A stretch of 64,000 nt of DNA from Petrolisthes cinctipes (lineage: Eukaryota > Arthropoda > Malacostraca > Decapoda > Porcellanidae), in the NCBI GenBank assembly GCA_033782935.1, contig JAWQEG010001351.1, positions 62,001 through 126,000 on the forward strand, given 5' to 3'. Shown here piece after piece: positions 52,133-63,900 of this stretch (within the stretch, counting starts at the first letter, position 1; every line of letters starts with the position of its first letter). The notes under the pieces were generated by a model, which did no database searches, was not told where the DNA came from, and saw only the letters and a program-made list of their open reading frames with translations. Made by a program: the position numbers and the translations under genes.

Positions 52133-52438
52133 ATGGACAGTACTTTAAAGATTCTGGCGTCGCTTCGGACCCAAGCCATTTCCTCTGCTATAACTGTGTC
52201 TCTGTACAAGGGTGAAGGGAGTAGGAATGAGTGTGAAAGTTATAGGCTGATCAGCCTTCTTAGTGTGACGGGAAAGATGTATGGGAGGGTACTTACTGAG
52301 AGAATGATGGTTGTAACAAAGATCACTGTTGGCGAAGAGCAAGGAGGGGGGGGGGGGGTCAGAAGGGGTAGAAGATACAGGTACCAGATCTTTGCAATCC
52401 AATCAACAATGGAAAAAATAAGGGAAGGAAGGTTGTAA
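52133..52438 (+). pseudogene. LINE reverse transcriptase fragment (finger motifs)
   Basis: ITVSLYKGEGSRNECESYRL then ISLLSVTGKMYGRVLTERMM corresponds to VPLYKGKGSRNECNNYRGISLLSVPGKVYGRVL, the RT finger block. IGEEQ and GRG...DQIFA follow in degraded form (VGEEQ, RGRRYRYQIFAIQ). A poly-G run at 52347-52357 breaks the frame. Same family as 39431-39667. Confidence 0.7.
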
Positions 52439-52519
52439 GAGAGAGAGATTGGTTTGAGGATGAAAGAAGACTGCCCATGGCCTGGAATACCCAGTAGGAC
52501 AATGGAGAAAGTGATATAG

Positions 52520-52656
52520 AGAGGTGGGATGGCAAACACGAAGGAAACAGAAGGAAAGTAGGGACAATTGAAGAATTGAAATGGAGTGACTGGGGCCTAA
52601 GGGGCGCCAATGCCCTTAAGGTACTGCCCACATCACCGTTGGCAATATCCCCCCTA
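52520..52656 (+). repeat. SINE-like family 2, copy 2
   Basis: GGGACAATTGAAGAATTGAA, GGGGCCTAAGGGGCGCCAAT, CTTAAGGTACTGCCCACATC. Confidence 0.75.
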
Positions 52657-54011
52657 AGAGAGAGAGAGAGAGAGGTGAGGGAAGCTATAGAGGTATCTGG
52701 TAGCCAGGCAGTGTTCGCCCACCACCAACCTTCTCTTGCCAAACCATCACGTCTCACTCTACTTCCCATTCCTTCAACTCCCTCCTTTCATCACCTCTAT
52801 ATACAGTAGGTATCCCTTCCATGCACCCAACACTAACGTTGTCCCTTACATCATATTTAACTTCCCATTCTTACTTGTACATCCTTTCATATACCCTCCA
52901 GAATGTCATCCCTTTATCCCACCCTTACCCTATACCCATTACGTTTGACTCTATACCTTCCTTCCCTTCCCCTTCCTTCCCTCATCGTTTCATCTGTTAA
53001 AGTAAATATACTTTTCATAGATGTGACTCGGTACACGCAGTCAGTCTCTCGCACCCATAAGCCAACGACGGTATTCATTCCCTTGACATTTTGAGTAGCC
53101 TCGCATTAGTCTAAGTACAGCTTGTAAGACGTATGTTGCCTTGTTATTTATGGCGTATATATAATAGTTAGTTTTAACCTTTGAGCGTCGATACTGCCTC
53201 CTCTTAGATGATAAAGGGGAAGAAAGAAGACTATGTACTTGGTAAAAAAGCCGTTGTACCACAAGGGATGAAACAGAGAGATTAAGGGACAACATGGACA
53301 ACATTAAGGGAAGAAAAGGAGGGAAACTGAAGAGAGGAAAGATATTTTTTTGTAACTTCGATGTACTGTTATGAGGCTTATGCAGTTTTAGTCTGCATTT
53401 AATATAATTATATTCAGTTATTGTTGATTACAAAATAATGTAAGCGGTCGGAGTGATTAATTACTTAGTAGAATAGACGATGTTTATACCTCTACCAACT
53501 TTCCTGTGTGAAATGCCTTAGCTGCACCGGAGCCGGGAGGGGAAGTGGGGTGATACTGTAATTCCTTTAATGGGTCCCTAAGAAAAGTTGGTGCCACTTT
53601 AAGCTGGTGGTGGCAGGTGAGTGGTAGAGTAGTGTGGTGTGCAGCCTGAGCGATGGCAGGTCCCAAAGCCGAGGGAATTCCCGATATTCTATTGGCTGAT
53701 TCGATCACCACCGCGGAAGTTGTAAAATTATCCCTGAACCCACGTGGCCTATAATAGTACTATATATTTCTACTTCATGATACTTTTTCCACACTACATG
53801 GTATCTTTTCTTTTCAGACCAACTTTTGGCTGGAGGGAGGGAGGGAGGGAGTGGTGAGAGGGGAAGAGTCTATTTCTTTACAGTACTTACTTTCCTTTAC
53901 CCAATCAGACTATAGTTAACACTTCATAAACACACAGCCTGGCGAGAACCAATAGATCGTTGCTGTTGGTACGTCTTTTGTATTAAACATGTTGGTAGGT
54001 AAATCTGGAGT
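52657..54011. other. No gene seen
   Basis: Pyrimidine-rich segments near 52740-52990, a GGGAGGGAGGGAGGGA array at about 53836, no exon. Confidence 0.5.
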
Positions 54012-54104
54012 ACCTGGTTCCTCCAATCTATTCCAAGCAACAGACAGGCACCCATTACTATAGTTAATCTGGTCCCGTTTCCTGGCATACTTTGGAGGAA
54101 TCAA
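54012..54104. repeat. Short foldback element, copy d
   Basis: CCTGGTTCCTCCAATCTATT then CCAAGCAACAGACAGG, inverse CCGTTTCCTGGCATACTTTG then GAGGAATCA. Confidence 0.75.
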
Positions 54105-54117
54105 GGTCTTGTTGTCT

Positions 54118-54297
54118 TTCCACCTTCTCCTACTCCTCCTCCTCCACCACCCTCTCCTCTTCCTTCTCCACCCTCTCCTCTTCCTTCACCTCCTCCCCCT
54201 CCTCCACCACCCTCTCCTCCTCCTTCTCCACCCTCTCCTCCTCCTCCCCCTCCTCCTCCTCCTCCCCCTCCTCCTCCTCCCCCTCTTCCACCTTTCA
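54118..54297 (+). repeat. CTC/TCC trinucleotide tract
   Basis: About 180 bp of near-pure CTCCTC/TTCCAC. Predicted Ser-rich or Gly-rich frames on either strand are artefacts. Confidence 0.9.
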
Positions 54298-54452
54298 TCG
54301 TTCCCTCCTAAGTTAATTATACCTGACGTTTTGTGTTGCCTTGGTTCATGGTTGTGTTCATTATCAGGTCATTCACGGTGTGTTGGCAAGGCGTGTGCAG
54401 TGCAGTCACCTAATTAACACGATGATAGTATACTTTTGGTACATTAGAGCGC
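54298..54452. other. No gene seen
   Basis: Spacer. Confidence 0.4.
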
Positions 54453-54547
54453 CTTCATTCCCTCAAAATAAACCAGGAAACAGGTCCAAAATAACAAAAA
54501 CAATAATGGTGGCCTGGTGCTTGGAATAGTTTGGAGGGAATCAGTTG
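54453..54547. repeat. Short foldback element, copy e
   Basis: CTTCATTCCCTCAAAATAAA then CCAGGAAACAGGTCC, inverse GGTGCTTGGAATAGTTTGGA then GGGAATCAG. Confidence 0.75.
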
Positions 54548-55000
54548 CTCCATGCATGCAGACTTACCAACACTGTACTATTATATCCGCATAAGTTATT
54601 CCATCAATATATTCTTGTACTTTGGGTATATGTAAAAGCCAGGCCTAAACGAGTAGGATTATGCATAGTCCTAAGGGTTAAAAAAGATGACCACAAAAAT
54701 ATGAGTGACGACAGGTATAGGTAAGGTGAATGAATGGCAGGATGATGACAGAAGAGGGTCGAGATAGAACCGAAGGGGGACTCCATGGTGAATGATGATG
54801 AACAGGAAGGTTTTTGTAGTGGTTGGGGATGTGTGGTTCAGGTGTTGGCAGTTAGACAGTTGTAATTGAAAGCCTGTGATGAAAATAGTGGTGTTTAAAG
54901 GCCTTTTTGGCTCATGGAAAAAAGGTATAGGGAAAAGAGTCTATAAAGAGGTAAGAAAAAATACTTTGCTATAGGGTAGAAACACCTTGGAGAAAAAGGG
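54548..55000. other. No gene seen
   Basis: Spacer. Confidence 0.5.
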
Positions 55001-55141
55001 AGATGGAAGCAGAAAGCACGGACAGCAAGCACGAAGGAAAGAAAAGGAAAGGAGGAAAGAGATTAGCACTGGTCCGAAAGAGAGTCCAAACCCTTAAAGT
55101 ATTGCCCTCATCTTTGCTGGCATTACCCCCCTGCGGAATAT
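55001..55141 (+). repeat. SINE-like family 2, copy 3
   Basis: GGACAGCAAGCACGAAGGAA, CTTAAAGTATTGCCCTCATC, ATTACCCCCCTGCGGAATA. Confidence 0.75.
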
Positions 55142-55500
55142 AGACTAAAGAAAAAATGACGATGATAATTGCAAGTGCTTGTTATATAGTAAAGGGAGAT
55201 GAATGTAGTGGAACTTGTGTGAGAAAATCCCTTGACCTAACAGTAAAAAACAAACAAAATAAATAATTAAGATGGTATATTATAAAGTGTATGAGAATGA
55301 ATGAATGCTAAGGGTAAAGGTGAGACAGGAAAGTAATTAAATAAGAAAACATGTGGCTACAAGAAACGAGGCGAAGCTATTTACAGTAGGAATGCATTAC
55401 AGGGCTGGTAACCCGTTTTTATTTATTTGACGCCTTATGAGCTAATTAAGTCGTTGATCAAAATGACATTTGCAAACATAAAACACTCTGGCTTGTAACA
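55142..55500. other. No gene seen
   Basis: Spacer. Confidence 0.5.
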
Positions 55501-55568
55501 CACACACACACTCTCTCTCTCTCTCTCTCTCTCTCCTTCCGGCTGTGTCCCAGTTGCTATAGCGTGAC

Positions 55569-55599
<31 letters not shown>

Positions 55600-55635
55600 G
55601 AGAATATCTATATGTTGGATGAGGAAGAGGATTGT

Positions 55636-55695
<60 letters not shown>

Positions 55696-55730
55696 ACAAG
55701 TCATAGGTGAGTGTGTGTGTGTGTGTGTTG
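55501..55730. repeat. CA, CT, GT and GA microsatellites
   Basis: (CA)/(CT) at 55500-55533, (GT)/(GA) at 55570-55598, a (GA) run of about 28 units at 55638-55693 and (GT) at 55711-55730. Confidence 0.95.
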
Positions 55731-55989
55731 ATCTGATGCTGTCGCTTGTGTGTAACTCGAGGCAGACAGAAGGTTGGACTCGTCTGAAATGTTGTCGTCG
55801 CAGCCACGATAAATGGTTCTTGGGGACTATTAATAATGTATACCCACAGTCGAGGAGTTTTGCCTTTTGGGTCTAGAGGGATGCAACGGCACAAGTTCGA
55901 GCACCACCAGGGCTATGTAGGGATTTATCAGTGAGTCCTTTTCACTTCCCCGTTCTCTTACTAACCCATGCAGCTGACACTACTGTATA

Positions 55990-56065
55990 TTGTTGTGAGT
56001 TGTTGTTGTTGTTGTTGTTGTTGTTGAAGTTCCTCAAGCTGTCTGACCGAGCAGCCCCGTGTTGT
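55990..56065 (-). repeat. Tail of the RTE-like LINE, inverted fragment
   Basis: The (GTT)n run at about 55998-56026, followed by GAAGTTCCTCAAGCTGTCTG then ACCGAGCAGCCCC, is the inverse of 12086-12144. It confirms where that LINE family ends. Confidence 0.9.
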
Positions 56066-56160
56066 GAGTTGATTTACGGTACTTAGTCGATCCCCAGTGA
56101 TGATAGAACATAGCCTTGCACCGAGGTTAATTAAGGTGGTAATTTTTTTTTTGGTACATT

Positions 56161-56262
56161 GGAGTGCCTTGATTCCTCCAAAATATGCTAGGAAACAGGA
56201 CCAGAAGAGCAAAAATAATGGCGTTCTGTTGCTTGGAATAGTTTGGAGGATTCAGTTGCTCC
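56161..56262. repeat. Short foldback element, copy f
   Basis: CCTTGATTCCTCCAAAATAT then GCTAGGAAACAGGACCAG, inverse GCTTGGAATAGTTTGGAGGA then TTCAG. Nearly the same as copy a at 2838. Confidence 0.8.
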
Positions 56263-56373
56263 AGATTTACCAACACAAAACTTCCCCCTTAAGAGTTAAT
56301 TTCCAGAGTCTTTAGAGAGTGTACAGCTTTGACGTTTATATATAAGGTAGTAAGTTATATTCTTTGATATGAA

Positions 56374-56470
56374 GGGCTGCCGTTTCCTCCAAACTAGACT
56401 GTAAATTAAATTCCAACAAGTGTAATGAAGTAGTCTGTTTCCTTATATTCCTTGGAAAAATCAGTAGCCC
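56374..56470. repeat. Short foldback element, copy g
   Basis: GGGCTGCCGTTTCCTCCAAA then CTAGACTG, inverse GTCTGTTTCCTTATATTCCT then TGGAAAAATCAG. Degenerate. Confidence 0.65.
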
Positions 56471-56670
56471 CCAACTCGTTAGTTAGCAATATAATTTTCC
56501 CTCCCCTAGACTGCATGGGTGTGGTGGATGGTGTGGACACAAACTTTCCACCCTGACTGTACATATTTTTTTCACACACTCTGTTGCCGCTTAGAGTTCA
56601 AAGAAGATCTACAGTTAAGTATAGAAATGTGTGTATATTTACAGCTCGAGGAATAATTTATCTTCCCTCT
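56471..56670. other. No gene seen
   Basis: Spacer. Confidence 0.4.
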
Positions 56671-56671
56671 A

Positions 56672-56786
56672 ACTAACTATACAGAATATCTCCATTTACT
56701 AACTATCCTTTTACTAACTATACAGAATACCTCCATTTACTAACTATCCTTCTACTAACTATACAGAATATCTCCATTTACTTCAT
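56672..56786 (+). repeat. About 43-bp tandem repeat, 2.5 units
   Basis: ACTAACTATACAGAATATCT then CCATTTACTAACTATCCTT is repeated. Confidence 0.85.
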
Positions 56787-56979
56787 CAGTGTACGACTAA
56801 AATAAATTACATCCTTACTGGACAACTTTTTTCGAAATATTTCCGGAGTGTACAAAAACTATTTTCTAAACGTTAAAAATATATTTCCACCTGTATAAAT
56901 ATACATTTTTTTTTTTTTTTTTCATTTATATCCCAACTATACTGTACAATATTTAATACACACCCGTTTCCCAACTGTA

Positions 56980-57133
56980 CAGTCACGAGCACTAATAAGT
57001 ATCCAAGTGTGCTTCGAATACCCAGAGATAGTAAATAAATGCACAATAAGATCTCCATTGGAATTACTTCGTTGGTGAATTGGATTGATCAAAGCTTCAA
57101 CCAAAACTGTATATTTATTAGTGCTCGTGACTG
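56980..57133. mobile_element. TA-flanked palindromic MITE, 154 bp
   Basis: Arms CAGTCACGAGCACTAATAAG and inverse TTATTAGTGCTCGTGACTG. TA lies at 56978-56979 and 57134-57135. Confidence 0.85.
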
Positions 57134-57354
57134 TACAACACAATTTTCCACTCTAACTAAACACACATCTCTAACACACAGATCCCGCCTTAGAAGTACA
57201 AGAAGTTGGCCATTTAATTTTAGACATTCTTGTATATTTGCAGCGAGAGGAACCTTTTGTTAAACTCTTGGTCGGTTCCTGTCTTCCTCTTGGCAATAAC
57301 TGCAGCGCTCACATCAAGAAGGCTACAGACAACCTACCAACATTTATTCAAGTA

Positions 57355-57596
<242 letters not shown>

Positions 57597-57728
57597 GTAC
57601 TGTTACTTTTCTTCCGGACACAGTGGACATTTGAACAACATTTTGAAAGCGACAAAGTTGTCATCTTAGAAAAGCTGAGATTCTCACCCGTGTGTTATAC
57701 CGTGGGGTTTCTTCCCTCCCATCCCTTA

Positions 57729-57797
57729 TAATTCTTCAACTATCCCTCCTTTAAATCTATTTCCGTCGTACTTGCTGTCCCTCCCATCTATCTCCTT
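57729..57797 (-). repeat. SINE-like family 2, copy 4, inverted fragment
   Basis: AATTCTTCAACTATCCCTCC then TACTTGCTGTCCCTCCCATC is the inverse of the middle of copy 1. Confidence 0.6.
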
Positions 57798-58023
57798 AAT
57801 TGTCCCTCGTGCTATGTAGGGTTTTCCGAGCCGAGTGCATGGGGTCTTTCTCTCTCTCTTCCTATTCATTTTAGTTCTACTACAGTTATAGCACTGTTAA
57901 TCTTCCCTTCTCGTATAATATGAATCCAGAGAGCTGTGACTGATTTCAGGGGTCAAAACTAAACATGAGGGACGAGACGATTGGCAATACTTAGTGGGAA
58001 ACGTGTCAATAAAGGCATGTGTA

Positions 58024-58261
58024 CAGTCGGCAGCAAAAGTCGTGTCGCCTGATCACCTCTTAGCGTTTCTTGAAGGATAAAAATAAAGGATAATCATGGA
58101 ACCAACACATTCACCATACATACATACAGAAGTACAATATCTAGGGGACAAATTAGTAAACTACTCTGGGTTTTCATTTTACGAGTTCCAGTGAAGCTTA
58201 TATTTCCACACTGTATTTCATGACTTGGTAGATGTGGCGACACGACTTTTGCCACCGACTG
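58024..58261. mobile_element. TA-flanked MITE with mariner-like termini, 238 bp
   Basis: The left end CAGTCGGCAGCAAAAGTCGT and the right end, inverted CAGTCGGTGGCAAAAGTCGT, both continue GTCGCC. TA lies at 58022-58023 and 58262-58263. Confidence 0.88.
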
Positions 58262-58382
58262 TACACTTTCCAAAAACATGGGCACAAACTACTGACCGCG
58301 ACTGAACACATTACTGTAATTATATTATCGTAAACATGACTCTGATTGCTTTACAGGGGTGATCTACTTATGTCGGTGCATT

Positions 58383-58481
58383 GGAGGGCTACTCATTCCA
58401 ACAAACTGTGCTATGAAACAGATCCTCCACTTGTTCTGAGGCACTAATGTGTTTCCTGATATAGTTTGGAGGAGTCAGTAC
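58383..58481. repeat. Short foldback element, copy h
   Basis: GGAGGGCTACTCATTCCAAC then AAACTGTGCTATGAAACAGA, inverse TGTTTCCTGATATAGTTTGG then AGGAGTCAG. Confidence 0.75.
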
Positions 58482-58599
58482 CGTATCCCTTCAATAAATA
58501 AACGAACCCCTGATAAAAACGGCAGTATTTTCACACTGACACAGACTGAGTGACAAAACGTGCGTCGTCTGCTGCTGAAAGTCCCCCATTATAAGAGCC

Positions 58600-58621
58600 G
58601 TGTGTGTGTGTGTGTGTGTTG

Positions 58622-58658
<37 letters not shown>

Positions 58659-58722
58659 GGTGTGTGTGTGTGTTGGTGTGTGTGTGTGTTGTGTATGTGT
58701 GTTGTTGTGTGTGTGTGTGTTG

Positions 58723-58803
<81 letters not shown>

Positions 58804-58808
58804 TGTGT
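58600..58808 (+). repeat. GT microsatellite, about 200 bp
   Basis: (GT)n interrupted by TTGTTG and TTGGTG. Predicted Cys/Val-rich frames are artefacts. Confidence 0.97.
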
Positions 58809-59960
58809 CCCCTAGCATAATTAGCCAGCCAAGTGCCAACCAAACTATGTGTACACAGAGGAGAAAGAAAGCAAGGGACAGTAGTATATATATTTAATTT
58901 ATGTACAATAAATAATCTGTTTGACTGTCAGTGTACCGAAGATTTATGCATTGTAATGTTTATTGGTTCTGTAGCACCTCAGTCAGTGTTTATAATGTAG
59001 TACTGAACTCACGTTTTTGTACAAGGATATGTTGGCCAGTCAGTGTACAGTCTCCTCCATTTCATCGTTACCCATTTTGCCTTGACAATTTTATCGTTTG
59101 TAAAGTCTGAATTGTTAAAATATGAACGTCTGAATTCGAGGCATTTTCTTAACATCATTCCCAAACTGTCAACTCAATCGGGTTGAAAATTGGTGTGGAT
59201 TGAGCCCTCTGGATTTGTAGCCACTAACTACCCCATTATGAAAAGTTCATGATATCGCTCAGTTCATGACTTCGCTCAACCCTTCTCTCAATTGATCTGG
59301 GATTCGGCCTGGGGGCAGCCCTCACTCGGGGGAGTTTAATATATAATCGTCAGACTAGTGTGTGCCAGGGTTCTTTTATCTAACGATTCTTAATTTCCTC
59401 ATTTCAGTAATTAGGCCCCCGACCGTCATTAACGAGATAACGAGACGAAACTCGTTGTGGGGGGCAGGCCCCAACATGCGCCGGGTTCACACCAATCTCG
59501 ACCTCCGCCCCCTCCTCGGGGGTAATTAGGGACTCTAATGACCCCATCATTAAAAAATAATTTCTCCATGAAACACACTTTAATGCTTTGTGTCGCCTAC
59601 ATCATCCTCTGCTGTCTTGATTTAGGAGGAATCAGTTTTACCTTCAAGCATCGTCACACGTCCCTCATATTGTTTTTTTGAGTTAATACAAATACTTGTG
59701 TTACTTGTCTTGTTTTACATTATTTTTTGGAAAGGCGAAAAATTAAAAGATGGAGCAAGAGAGAACATAGTATATAATTATATACCACACTATAAAGAGA
59801 AAGGAATATTCTACGTTATATACTGTAATTTTAGCTTCTACAGTCGTACACTCAGTCATAATTTCAATCTTCCGGGAGTCGCCATGATACCGGAATGAAA
59901 AGGGACAACCACACTCACAGGGTATAATTATAGGCTACTCTTTTGTAGACCATTGTACGC
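58809..59960. other. No gene; GC-richer block at 59280-59560
   Basis: The segment 59280-59560 is GC-rich against AT-rich flanks (GGGGGCAGGCCCCAACATGC, CCTCCGCCCCCTCCTCGGGG) with near-palindromic GGGGGCAG/CTCACTCGGGGG motifs. I do not recognise a gene in it. Confidence 0.4.
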
Positions 59961-60091
59961 AGGGCTACACACTTCTCCAAACTATACTCTATGCCAGAGA
60001 TAAAAATCGACCACCTTTGTATACGAGTAGAGGTAAGGGGCGGGGGATTGGGGTCTGATTTATAGCTCAGTTTGGAAGAATCACTAGCCTT
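59961..60091. repeat. Short foldback element, copy i, degenerate
   Basis: CACTTCTCCAAACTATACTC then TATGCCAGAGA, inverse TTATAGCTCAGTTTGGAAGA then ATCACTAGCC. The centre is enlarged. Confidence 0.6.
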
Positions 60092-60297
60092 ACAAATCGC
60101 CAACAACAGATTACCTTCTTCAAGAGTAATTATTGTTGATTTATGAGCTGATGTGGTGAGACTCGATCTGTTTAAAGTATCTTGTCTATAAAAAAGAAAA
60201 GAAAAAAACGAACTACCAAATTTATTACAGCTATCTTGGTTTAACAATGCAAACACATTATACAAGTTTTCACGTTTTCTGTAGTTATGCTCGGGTG

Positions 60298-60299
<2 letters not shown>

Positions 60300-60336
<37 letters not shown>
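60300..60336. repeat. GA microsatellite
   Basis: About 18 GA units. Confidence 0.95.
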
Positions 60337-60339
<3 letters not shown>

Positions 60340-60399
60340 AGACGAGAGGAAAGGCACCTGAGGATATTTTTAGGGAGCCTCGTGGTAGTGTGAGCTTCC

Positions 60400-60690
60400 C
60401 CGTCCCTCCCCCCACCACCCCCTCCTTCTCTTTCTGCTCCTCCTTCTTCTTCTTCCTGCCCCGCCACCACAACCCCTCCTTCTTCCCCATCCCCATCACC
60501 TCCACCGTTTATACCCCCACCATCATCTCCATCGTGATCACTAGCTCCATTCACTACCATCTATTATATCATCACCATCTCCACCATTACCATCACCACC
60601 ACCTCTACCATAACCACCATTACCTATACACCATCACTTTCATTATCCTCTCCCCCACACACACTCCATCTCCATCACTGTACTGCACTT
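60400..60690 (+). repeat. CCA/CTC-rich low-complexity tract
   Basis: ACCATCACCACCACCT-type sequence for about 290 bp. Confidence 0.8.
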
Positions 60691-62839
60691 GAAGCAAGGT
60701 AGGGCAACGTGTGTCTGTGTGTGTGTGCGTGTTTGTTTGTTTGTGTGTGTGTGGGGGGGTAGGGGTGGTTGGAAGGTTGGCACTCACTCACTCACTGTTG
60801 GCACTCACTGGCTTGGCGCCGGCGTGGGAAGGAAGGGAAGTGGTAGGAGGAGGAGGAAGGTGTGTGTGTATATGTGTGTGTGTGTGTGGTGTGTGTGTAT
60901 GTGTCTGTGTGCCACGGAGTCGAGTGAGAAGAGCTCTTTCTTCTTCTTCTACTGCTGCGTCCACCACCACCACCACGTGTTGACCACTTGCTCCGTCTTC
61001 AGGACAGTCTGCAGGGATGGCAATCAGTCTTGAGGCCAAAGTCTCCATCGTCATGTTTATCAGTGATTATTTAGAAGTCTGATCTGTCGGGAGTTAATTT
61101 CAGTTGGCCTTCAAACCTAGTGTCAAGAAAGCTCATTCAGTCTTCAAGTTCACTCAGCCTGCAGGTCAAGAAAAAAAAATCTTCGGCGTCAGCCAAGTCC
61201 TTTCGTCAGCTGACACAGACAGGCGGGGCAGTGGTGCCCTTGGAGTACCAGACGAGGTTTAGACTTCCTTGAGGCACCTGCAGTCACCTGAGGAGGCTCT
61301 GGTTACCTTGGTCCATCTCAAGGTATTGAAAGAGGTTACATTTCACTCCGACCCTCGATTAAATTTGTTGGTGGTGAATTTATTTTGTTAATGTTGATAA
61401 TAAGAATGATAATGATAATTCAGAAACGAATGTTTTCTTCAGAAACATAAACTAAGAGTTACATAAATACACAGACCACATACTGTAGACTTCTTGGTTC
61501 AAAAACGGAGTGTTTATGGTCTGGCTTTGATTTCTCCTTGTACTGTACATACATATACAGGTGGAAAGATAGTGAGTGTCACCAAGACTCTACCAAGCTA
61601 TCCACCGTCTCCAGTATACCAGAAATATAAAGGCAAGGCTTACCAAATATTATCGTGATCTGCTGCCTGGGCTGATAATTCGTTGTGATGTGCTTGTCGG
61701 GATAATTGTGAGTTAAATTTAGTGAACTTAAGAAATTCTGTAAGATAAGCTAGAAAATATAATAGAAAATATATTAGAAATAGAGGAAGCCATCGAGGAT
61801 ATACACGCCTCTCGTTCTTCATTCATCTGGCCCGGGTAAGTGTGATTCTACCATCTCTGGTTAAAATCTGTTGAGTTACAATGAATAAGTAATGTTTTGT
61901 TCAGAAGAGGAACAAAAGCGCTCTGTAATTAGTGAACCATTCACCTCTGCCGCTGTGGTCTGGTATGTGTTAGTTTGGTTCGTTATGCTGTATATTATCG
62001 TTGTTATTGGACAGAAAGACATCATGCTTTTGTCTGTGGTGGTACAGGACATAGCGCAGTAGTCAACACCCTCTGGCTCAGTTGACGCACATGTAGAGTC
62101 TGTCACGTTAAATTCTACTAGTATTTCGTTCGTGCCACTTCATATATTCTGAAGGGGACATCGGTTATCAAAGAATTGGAGTCTCATTACCCTTCCAAAT
62201 AATGATATAACTTCAAATCTGCTGCCAAACCTGACAAAAGTGTATACTTTTGTCTAACAACCGGTAACTAAGCTATTTGTATTAATGAAGGACGGTATTA
62301 CAGATTTCCATGTGTTACAGCCCACGTCCACTGTCAGGGTTAATTGTTATTGACAAGTTTTGATTCCTTCATGTTATGTGGGCAAGAAGCACTTTTAATG
62401 TCTTCATCTGTGAAGTAAAGTAAGTGACAGAGTAAAATCCATATCCAATTTCATTCGAGATGCCTAAACACAATGAGGCCATACCGTAGCATACCTGACT
62501 CTGACCTTCCTCGTCTCTGATTGAGGAAGAGAAAACCTTTTCGTTTTCAGTGCTTCCGAAACACAATTCCTTTATCTTTCAATGCGCTCTAATCTTCCAA
62601 ATGACTCCCCCCCCCCCCTATACTTCAGGGGTACAACAAAATCTTTCCTCTTCTCTGAACATTCTTGGCATGACTTTCTCTCAGTCTCTCCTGGAGAGAT
62701 CATAATATCTCTCTTGGTTAAACCGCCTCAAATAAGTTGGGTTTGTCGCTCAGATTCCGTGAATATTTCACCCCCACACATCTATTGTCTTAGTACTGGG
62801 GTCTTGCCTATATGTGTATAGAGTACAGTTCTCATGTGA
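60691..62839. other. No gene supported
   Basis: GT microsatellites at about 60712-60760 and 60860-60910. CACCACCACCACCACG at about 60961. Open frames carry no domain. Confidence 0.45.
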
Positions 62840-63190
62840 GGGTTGGCTCAACATTTACAACACTCTTGGACAATGTGGAATCAAAGATCTTTCGCCTCAT
62901 CAACTTTCCTCTACATACTGTTCACTAAGACTCTTTGCCCCAAAGTTGCATCACTCTTGCATCTCTCGCCAGCTACTTGATCTCATCCTTGATCTGTCCC
63001 ACTACCTAATGCAATAGTTAACCAGTACTCTTAGTCCTTCATATACACAACTGGTGAACTCTTGGACACTCTAACTTCTTCCATCTTTCCCCCTTACTAC
63101 GAATTATGCTCCTTCAAACGCAGAGTGTCTTGGCATCTTTTTATTTCACAGATGAGGACACTAAACTGTCGCTAGAGTATATTCTTGAGA
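62840..63190 (+). repeat. LINE 3'-end fragment, copy 2
   Basis: Shares motif order with 47080-47330: TAATGCAATAGTTAACCAGT, CTCTTAGTCCTTCATATACA, CCCTTACTACGAATTATGC, GCATCTTTTTATTTCACAG. Upstream 62880-63000 has LINE-like AACTTTCCTCTACATACTG. No intact frame. Confidence 0.5.
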
Positions 63191-63589
63191 TACATGGTGT
63201 AAAATGATTAGTTAGTTGGTTAGGTCTGTTAGATGGGAAGGCATTGTGGAGGAATAGGAAGATATTGATACAGTATATAAAAGCTTGGTGTTAACATAGT
63301 TGATGAATAAATCCCCTTTAAAGAATACGTAAAATTGTTCAGATTATTTATGAACACCATGTATACAGTAGAATGGGTAGGTGTGTATAATTCTGGTGTA
63401 AGAGACACAAATTGAGTATCATTTGTTTTCTCTGGTGCCCCTTCCTCCCTTCCTTCTCTCCATGTACCTTGATTTTCTTCCCCTCCCCTTTACCCGCTGT
63501 TTAACTGTCACTAACTGATTTACTGTGATCTCAGCCAGCACATCCTCCCTTTCCCCCTCCCCTAACGCTCCCTCTTCTCCTGCCCTCTC
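63191..63589. other. No gene seen
   Basis: Spacer. Confidence 0.4.
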
Positions 63590-63900
63590 TCTCCTAGCTG
63601 TACTTCTCTCCTTTCATTCCCTTCACAGGCCCTCAACTCCTGCCTTCTCTCTTCTGTACCTCTCTCCTTTCATTCCCTTTACAGGCCCTCAACTGCCTTC
63701 TCTCTCCTTTTGTACCTTTCTCCTCTCAATCCCTTTGCAGTCTCTCCTTTCCTGCCCTCTCTCTTCTGTACCTCTCTCCTCTCATTCCCTTTGAAGTCTC
63801 TCCTCTCCTGCCCTCTCTCTCCTCTCATTCCCTTTGCAGTCTCTCCTCTCCTGCCTTCTCTCTCCTGTACCTCTCAATCCCTTCACATTCCCTCTTCACA
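63590..63900 (+). repeat. Pyrimidine-rich minisatellite
   Basis: Units of 40-60 bp with CTCTCTTCTGTACCTCTCTC then CTTTCATTCCCTTTGCAG, five to six copies. Confidence 0.85.

Noticed and set aside
54101..54316. Gly-rich and Ser-rich open frames
   Set aside because: They are translations of the CTC tract.
58531..58897. Cys/Val-rich and Thr/His-rich open frames
   Set aside because: They are translations of the GT array.
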